This document shows, piece after piece, positions 19,843 through 25,813 of a stretch of 25,813 nt of DNA. The stretch's first letter is position 1. The number at the start of each line of letters is the position of its first letter. Origin of the DNA: Rhizophagus sp. LPA8_4_AMF (taxonomy: Eukaryota > Glomeromycota > Glomeromycetes > Glomerales > Glomeraceae). A model generated the notes under the pieces. The model saw only the letters and a program-made list of their open reading frames with translations, was not told the DNA's origin and searched no databases. Both the position numbers and the translations under genes were made by a program. The DNA is taken from positions 1 to 25,813 of the forward strand of contig JADRCO010000833.1 in assembly GCA_021464525.1 (NCBI GenBank). Reading direction: 5' to 3'.

Positions 19843-21219
19843 ACATTCTAACATAAAAAAAGTAAGGAGGAATTAGTTCTTTATGAAGCTCGTCCCAAAA
19901 ATAGATAGTTGTTTCTCTCATTTTTTCTTTCGTTTTCTAATGATTTAATGAAATTATTACAAATCAAAAAAAATTAATTACACACCATTTTTTGAAAAAA
20001 TTATAAATATTATCTCTTTTTTATTATTTTTTTTTAACGAAAGAATAATTAAAGATTAGCCAATTAAGAGATTAATAAAAAAAATGACTACTCCTGATAT
20101 CACTCTTTACACTGCTATAACTCCTAATGGGGTAAAAGTAAGCATCATCCTTGAAGAATTAGGAATTCCTTATAAAGTAAGAGAAATTTCTTTTAAGGAT
20201 GAAGAACAAAAACAGCCTTGGTTTTTAAAAATCAATCCGAATGGCAAAGTTCCTGCTATAACTGATCATAGTAGAGGAGATTTTCACGTATTTGAAAGTG
20301 GTGCGATTATGATTTATCTTTGTGAACATTATGATCCCGAAGGAAAATTATTGTCAAAAGATCCTGATTTAAGAAGTCAAGTTATTCAATGGGTAAATAT
20401 CTATTTTTTTACGCAATAAAAATAAATTGATGAATTAAAAAATTAATTTTCATAAAATAAATAGATTATGTTCCAAATGGGAGGTCTTGGGCCTATGCAA
20501 GGACAAGCTATACACTTTAATAGGTACGCACCAGAAAAAATTTCATACGCCATTAAACGATATATCGATGAAACCAAAAGACTTTACTCCGTTTTGAACG
20601 GTGCTTTGGAAGGTAAAGAATATTTGGTAGGAAACAAATTTACTTTAGCGGATGCTATAAGTTTTCCGTGGGTCAGAGTTCATTTCCTTTCCGGTGTACC
20701 AAGTATCGATGAATTTCCAAATTTAAAAGCTTGGGTTGCACGTATTAGTGCAAGACCTGCCGTACAAAAAGGTTTAAATGTACCCGTTCCTGATCAATCT
20801 CAAGAATTGATGGATAATCCTGAAAAATTGGATGAATTTGTTAAAAATGTTCGAAGTATATTTAAATGGAACACAACGGATGAAAAATAGGTTATATACA
20901 AACGTAATATGTGAGCGAGAGTAACCCCTTTTTTTGCCGGATTTATTTTTTGTATAAATGTTATGTAGACACTGTAAATGTTATTATATAAAGGATTACA
21001 AATAAATTGTTTTATATAACGTGATGAGAGGATAATGTAGTTATTGCTATAATTATTCATAATGTTTATCTTCGTCCTAATTCTGGTCTACTTTAGTTAC
21101 ATAAACCCGATTGAAAGATCATTTGGAGGCTATTTTCTCCAATTATTTTGAATAATTAATAAACTATATGTATACCAATTATTCATATACTTTTTCCAAA
21201 ATGTATTTGATAATATAAG
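19843..21219 (+). repeat. Duplicated segment, copy 2 (carries GST copy 2)
   Basis: Matches 14455-16340 in the same orientation, 5 kb away. It lacks the 457-bp stretch found in copy 1. On the right, homology stops at about 21215, just before a CAGTGTTGGC motif at 21221 that may be a transposon end. Confidence 0.8.
20084..20890 (+). CDS. Ure2p-like glutathione S-transferase, copy 2 (2 exons)
   Basis: Paralogue of the GST at 15139. Exons 20084-20392 and 20465-20890 (72-bp intron) give 244 residues with an intact frame. T13-P14-N15, cis-Pro 57 and E71-S72 of the glutathione site are kept. The residue pair before them changes from VG to AI (positions 11-12), which places a bulky Ile beside the thiol-activating loop. 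The C-terminal tail also varies ([11 protein letters not shown] against [11 protein letters not shown]). The promoter region (from about 19880), intron and 3' flank are all alignable with copy 1, so the duplication was of genomic DNA, not of a processed transcript. AATAAA at about 21001 may be the polyadenylation signal. Confidence 0.95.
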
Positions 21220-21220
21220 G

Positions 21221-21660
21221 CAGTGTTGGCATTTTGGCCGTTTGGCCGGGTTAAAAATTGGTTAAAATATTTATATGTTTAAAATTAATTTAACTTTAAA
21301 TTAATATTTAATCAAAAAACATTATTTTTATTAATTTTTCAATCAATTGAAATATTTCATCTGAAAGAATGGTGCATTTAAATTATCAATAAAAATTTTT
21401 TCAATATCCAATTTTGCATTATTATCCAATGCTGGATGTGGTTTATCTAATAAAAATAATTAATTTCTAAATCATAATTATTTATTATATTACTTTCAGT
21501 TTGTTTTTCTTCTTTTTCTTATAATAATTGCTTTTATATATTAATTGTTATTTCAATTTAATGAAGTTTGAGATTCATTATTTTCTTTATCTTTATCTTC
21601 TTCATCACTATTGGGAATTATTGGTTCAGCACTTCAGCAATATTTCTCTTACTTATTTTG
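21221..21660 (-). mobile_element. Possible hAT-like DNA transposon remnant
   Basis: Begins with CAGTGTTGGCATTTTGGCCG, which has the CAGNG opening of many hAT inverted repeats, directly at the point where GST flank homology ends. On the minus strand inside it are short protein-like stretches (KPHPALDNNAKLDIEKIFID near 21410-21440; PIIPNSDEEDKDKENNESQ near 21570-21630) interrupted by stops. No right-hand inverted repeat was located, so the span and family are tentative. Confidence 0.35.
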
Positions 21661-21672
21661 TAATTGAAGTAT

Positions 21673-21740
21673 AAATGTTTTTAATTAAAGTTAGACTTTT
21701 ATTAAATCTTAAAACTAGTTTAACCTGCAATTTTAAATTA
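21673..21740. repeat. Direct repeat, left copy
   Basis: AATGTTTTTAATTAAAG followed by TTAAATCTTAAAACTAGTTTA and TGCAATTTTAAATTAT. Matches 24579-24648 in the same orientation at most positions. Confidence 0.5.
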
Positions 21741-22904
21741 TTCTAAAGGTTCTCATAAATTATCCTATTAAATACTTGTATTACTATATTACTGTACCTA
21801 TATCATATGATTAACCAAACAGGATCCTGAATAATCCCTCATTTAACTTATAAACAACATATAGTAAAATGCAATTTTTACAATAAATCAGTCAATATTG
21901 AAACTAAAAATATGATTTTACCATCATTAAATTCCTCTTATCAAACTAAAATTGCCTGCTAAAACTTCTTAAAATAGGTTCTATGAGTTTTGACAACTTT
22001 TTACTATATAATTACTTAAGTTTTGACAAATTAAATTTTATAAATTTCTACAATTAATAAGTTTCTATATTTATTAATGAGTTTTAATAAGCAATTTTAA
22101 TCAAGATGAATTATTGAATCCAATCATCAGTGGATCTCATAAAAACAGGGATATATTGGATAACATTTTGAAGTTATTACCCCTGTAATACACAATTCTA
22201 GTTAAAATTACCATATAAACTTTATACAAATTCTAATATTATATAGAGATATTCAGCATTTTTTGTATTAAAATTATAAGTAAAACTTGTAAGTTTAGAT
22301 AATTAAATAAAACTGTTTAAACAGTTTTGCCAAAAATTTTAAAAATAAAAAATTGCAAAATGTTTAGCAGATAGTAAACCTTTTTAGTTTAGACAGATTT
22401 ACTATTATATAAATTATATAGTTTTGGCAATATAGCAATTTTTATTATTTGATTATAATTTTATATAATAAATTTTTTTAATATTTCTAGTTTTTATTAT
22501 TAAAACAATTATATATAGCTAAATTATAATATAATTAATACAAAATTAATCTATATTTCTAATCTAATATAAATATTAATATAAATAAATTTGAAATTTA
22601 TTTATATAGCAATTAATTTATTTATTTTTTTTTTTTCTACAGTACATGATATAATTTATTAGAGTTAATGTTCTAAATTCATACTATACATAATTTAAAA
22701 GTTATCTAATATAATTAATTATACTACCATCTGTCATTCAAAAGAACCCCTTGTGTATACTGTCGGTGGAACTGATTTCTATATGAGTAAGAATGCATGA
22801 CAGCACCTCATCTTAGTGAAACCACCTCATAGTCAAAGAAATATGGCGTCTAAGGTATACATGGGTACCTAAACCTCTAAAGCTATTTCCTAAATTTTCA
22901 GGTT
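21741..22904. other. AT-rich gap with palindromes
   Basis: No gene is recognised. Contains the perfect 20-bp palindrome at 22309-22328 (arms AAAACTGTTT). At 22730-22870 there is a less AT-rich patch of unknown nature that leads into the TTTCGG repeat. Confidence 0.4.
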
Positions 22905-23035
22905 TTAATAAAGTTTCAGTTTAGGTATATTTCGGTATATATAATTTCAGATCAGATTTCGGATTTTATAGTTTCGGTATAAACTATCCTTAAATGATTT
23001 CGGGTAGTTTCAGTTTCGATACCCTTGTTTAGTCT
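22905..23035. repeat. Iterated TTTCGG / TTTCAG repeat
   Basis: Irregular iterations of TTTCGGTATA and GTTTCAGTTT run from about 22905 and finish at GATACCCTTGTTT. It resembles in style the ATCCG block at 14252: a pentamer/hexamer-built end of a dispersed repeat. No coding content. Confidence 0.5.
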
Positions 23036-23950
23036 AAGGACCTGCTGTACTGCAATTTTATAAACCTCCTACTGACCCTCCTAAAAATTGAATGTATATC
23101 GCTAATTCACATAAGCCTATTATCACTTGCGTACAACTACTGAAGTAGGAATCTAGAGAATGTTGTAATGATTCATGGTAATGTAGAAAACCAGATCCTT
23201 CAATCAGCTGCATGGTAATAAGATTAATTCTTTCACTGTCATATACGGTAAATTCATTACAGTCCGTAGAAACTAGCATCTTGATACTTGTGAATCGTTC
23301 TCTTCTCACAACATGGTATAGAAAAAAAAGGCTCACCACCTCCCAAAATGATAATTCACCAAACAGACTTAACCAGTCTACCCAAGAAAATTCTATATTA
23401 AAAGAAAAAATTTTAAAAGAAAAACAAAAAAAGAAAATAAAAGAAATAATAAAAAAGAAAATAACGTCTATATAAGATTTCACAAAAATCAAAAAAGCCA
23501 AAATTGAACCAGAAATCCAAATATAAATTTTCCATTTAACTCTATCCTTCAGTTGTCTTGGTGTAAAAAACCATCCAAAAATAAGCCACAAATCCAAATA
23601 CAAGTCACATTTAAAGGTATTTAACAAAAAAGTCCCATATAAGTGTAGAAAGATCTAAAGCTGAACATTAGACTAATAAAAGATTAAGTTCAAAATAAGG
23701 TATAGGTCATATATGTCACATGATGATTGATGTTGTTAATTTTGTATGTAAGAAAAGTCTTTGTTCACAATAACCGTGCCAAAAATGCATTTAAGTCAAA
23801 ATCAGAAGGAGGCTTAGTTTGTGATGTAATACAGCTTTCTAAATAAGGCCAACCAAGTAAACAAACCCTTTTGGAAAAAGGAGGTGGAAGAGAAAATGAA
23901 AAGAAGGTAGAGAAGAAGATGGTAAAGACGAGAAAATATCTAAAAATCTT
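23036..23950. other. Intergenic with short internal repeat, no gene supported
   Basis: Two phrases, GAACCAGAAATCCAAATATAA (about 23506) and AGCCACAAATCCAAATACAAG (about 23583), form an approximate 77-bp repeat. A purine-rich low-complexity run lies at 23400-23465. A long minus-strand frame crosses this area but is driven by that run. Confidence 0.4.
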
Positions 23951-24130
23951 TTAGTCAATAACCGCATGTTTGAGAAATATTGTTCGTAAGTGTGCTGCCC
24001 CAGTATTACTAGCTTTATCCAACCATCTAACTAAGAGGTGATAATATGTAGGACCATTGGTATAGTCACTTGTGTTGTTTAGAAACTGAAGAAAGTCCTC
24101 GTTTTCAAGGGCTTCTTGAACTCTTTCCAT
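23951..24130 (-). CDS. Hypothetical small ORF or terminal exon
   Basis: An ATG at 24130 opens 59 codons: MERVQEALENEDFLQFLNN, then TYYHLLVRWLDKASNTGAAH, then a stop. The frame stays open upstream to an acceptor-like GTGAATAG, so it could instead be the last exon of a longer gene. Composition is balanced, unlike the surrounding AT-rich sequence, and the segment reads as amphipathic helices. No family recognised and no partner exon was fixed. It may be a leftover of a mobile or host gene. Confidence 0.3.
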   Translation of the reverse strand: MERVQEALENEDFLQFLNNTSDYTNGPTYYHLLVRWLDKASNTGAAHLRTIFLKHAVID

Positions 24131-24578
24131 ATTGTAGTATCCGCTTAAGCTTTCAAAGAGAAACCAAACATAACTATTCACTTATTAATATTCACTATTC
24201 TTACAGGCTTCTTGTTAACCCAGAATAATATCAAGCTGACAGTTTGCAAGTCCTAAAAGAAAATATAAAACTGAAAAAACTAAAGAAATATTTTGCACAA
24301 TAAAATGAAATAAAGTCAAAACCAAGTTTGTAATAAATGCTTCAAAGTGTATAAAAATAAGAAGGGTATAATAAAATATAATAAAAGCTTAAGAAAAAGA
24401 AAGAAATAAAATTATTTCGTGAAAATTATTTGAACGTAAATAGTAGCAGAAAAAGTTTTTCCTTCAGCAATTAATTTATTAATTATTACTATTAAATTTT
24501 AAGTTTTAACAATATCAAAATGCTTTAGCAATATAAAAATAATTTTTTTTTAAAAAAAAATGATTTGATAACAGTTTA
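24131..24578. other. AT-rich gap
   Basis: Nothing recognised beyond a possible acceptor (TTTTCTTTTAG on the minus strand, about 24254) followed by a short open stretch. Confidence 0.35.
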
Positions 24579-24648
24579 AACATTTTTAATTAAGGTTTAG
24601 ATTTTTGTTAAATCTTAAAACCAGTTTAGTTTGCAACCTTAAATTATA
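24579..24648. repeat. Direct repeat, right copy
   Basis: AACATTTTTAATTAAGG followed by TTAAATCTTAAAACCAGTTTA and TGCAACCTTAAATTAT. Partner of 21673-21740, about 2.9 kb away, same orientation. Similarity fades on both sides. Confidence 0.5.
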
Positions 24649-24709
24649 CATAAAACTAATTATTATATAATATAGATATAGATATATATGTTGTGCTTCA
24701 AATCGATTC

Positions 24710-24803
24710 TTGCCTTAGATCACAGCTCACACACCTCAGATTAAAATCGTCATGTAAGGTACGTAACATTTATCTGAGATGTCTCAGCTGCGATCTAAGA
24801 CAA
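24710..24803. repeat. 94-bp imperfect hairpin
   Basis: Arms of about 36 nt: left TTGCCTTAGATCACAGCT continuing to CCTCAGATTAA; right, read on the other strand, TTGTCTTAGATCGCAGCT continuing to TCTCAGATAAA. There are about seven mismatches and the loop is about 22 nt. It is clearly less AT-rich than its surroundings. It fits a very small fold-back element or a structured RNA; no target duplication is evident. Confidence 0.65.
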
Positions 24804-25679
24804 TTTTTTTTTCTTTTTTTTAACAAAAAAAAATAAAAACTTATAAATGGCGTAAATATAATGTACTTTAATTAATAATATATAATAAATCTTTTGTTAT
24901 AAACTTATTTTAAAGTGCATTTACTTGTAAAAAATGTAATTAAAATATAATATTTTTTATTATTCTAGATTTTACTTTGGAAAAACAAAATTAACGGAAG
25001 AAATAAAATTTTAATGTGAGAGTAGGTAATGTAAGAGAACAGGTAAATGAAACTTTTAATGTAAAAAGCGTAGAAAAATGATAAATTTTATTAAAATTCT
25101 GAAATTTTTAACATATAAAAGTAGAAAACAACGTGAAGGAGTAAAGAGAATTGTGATAGTAAAAGGAATAAAATTTTAATGAACAAAGGTACTAGAAAAT
25201 AAAACTTTTGTTCTATTATAAATGTTTTAGTTTCACTAATAATAATTATTACTGTATAAAACATATAACTTTCTAATATTATTTTGTTTATTATATATGA
25301 TTGTTCCCTTGAAGATGTGCTGGTAAATATTATTTACATAAATTAAACAAATAGTAAATACTAAAGTTGAATTTTATAATATAATGGAAATTGAAATGGA
25401 TTTGATGAAGAAATTACTAAGTTTTTATATTTTTAATATTAAATTATGATAATTTGTCCTGATAAAATAAAGCATAATTTTTCTTGAACTCGTAACTGAA
25501 ATTCTGATCATCTGGTAGTATGAATTTTTCAATTGATAATTGGTGCTGAATAAGATGTGTCTGGTGACCAATTTAGTAAATAGACATTTTTTATATAAAA
25601 AGAAACAGATATTTAAAGAACGTCGCATTACAGTTTATAAAAAACACATTTTACTAAATATCGCGTTACATATTTTACA
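24804..25679. other. AT-rich gap before edge ORF
   Basis: No gene recognised. A loose inverted repeat (TGTACTTTAATTAATAAT at about 24860 against AAAGTGCATTT at about 24913) is present. The two overlapping frames at 25425-25737 look like chance. Confidence 0.4.
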
Positions 25680-25813
25680 ATGGAGTATACTTTTATCAGC
25701 CAAAATACTTTTAATAGCATTATTAAACGTTATATAAAGAGTCTTCCAGGTTTAAAACAAGAAAAAGCATTAATTAATCTTGATCTTTTAAATAAAATTA
25801 AGGAAGTCTTATT
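25680..25813 (+). CDS. Start of an ORF cut by the window edge
   Basis: An ATG at 25680 opens 44 codons that run off the right edge: MEYTFISQNTFNSIIKRYIK, then SLPGLKQEKALINLDLLNKI. The pattern (K-x-x-KALIN-x-D-L-x-x-KI at the N-terminus) recalls the leader of integrase-type proteins common in glomeromycotan mobile elements, but too little is visible to assign a family. Composition is protein-like. If it belongs to a mobile element, its main part lies outside this window. Confidence 0.45.
   Translation, partial: MEYTFISQNTFNSIIKRYIKSLPGLKQEKALINLDLLNKIKEVL

Noticed and set aside
23058-23627. 189-codon minus-strand frame
   Set aside because: It opens with TTG, not ATG, and its middle is Phe/Ile-rich only because it reads the complement of an A/G-rich low-complexity run. 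It shows no domain and no neighbouring exons.
25425-25737. Two overlapping frames on opposite strands
   Set aside because: Lys/Ile/Leu-rich translations typical of random AT-rich DNA. The better-composed frame here is the ATG at 25680 in a different phase.
1-25813. tRNA, rRNA and CRISPR arrays
   Set aside because: No B-box-like GGTTCGANTCC with a matching A-box, no rRNA core sequences and no regularly spaced short repeats were seen by eye; a tRNA covariance-model scan would be decisive.

Overview
The window looks like a piece of an AT-rich fungal nuclear chromosome, most likely from an arbuscular mycorrhizal fungus (Glomeromycotina, Rhizophagus-like). The reasons are compact spliced genes with short GT-AG introns, fungus-specific proteins (Rxt3, a Dia2/Pof3-type TPR-F-box-LRR protein, Atp19 and a Ure2p-like GST), and long AT-rich gaps carrying short hairpin repeats. 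The genus is an inference from texture; no marker gene is present.

Layout. 1-2350 is AT-rich and gene-free, with a decayed tandem repeat and a 163-bp fold-back MITE. 2351-11000 is gene-dense: F-actin capping protein alpha (minus, 7 exons) is divergent from RXT3 (plus, 6 exons). A VAT1-like quinone oxidoreductase (minus, 3 exons) ends tail-to-tail with RXT3. Behind it lies a DIA2/Pof3 homologue (minus, 5 exons), divergent from the small ATP synthase subunit K gene ATP19 (plus, 2 exons). 11480-13560 is a Golgi GDA1-type nucleoside diphosphatase (plus, 3 exons). 14030-21220 holds two closely related GST genes in direct orientation. The 3.5 kb between them contains apparently decaying coding sequence of a family I do not recognise. 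21220-25813 is AT-rich and repeat-laden, with a possible hAT-like end, hairpins, a possible stray exon, and at the right edge the start of an ORF that runs out of the window.

All seven single-copy genes and both GSTs were rebuilt exon by exon from GT-AG junctions, and each closes in frame. They are ordinary housekeeping or detoxification genes serving actin dynamics, Rpd3L chromatin repression, redox metabolism, replisome-linked ubiquitylation, the respiratory chain, Golgi glycosylation and glutathione chemistry. I see no operon-like functional system. The less ordinary parts are the GST duplication with a 154-nt unchanged block, the coding debris between the copies (including an in-frame 17-residue tandem repeat), and several hairpin or iterated-pentamer elements. 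Nothing here supports a confident claim of a new biological system.
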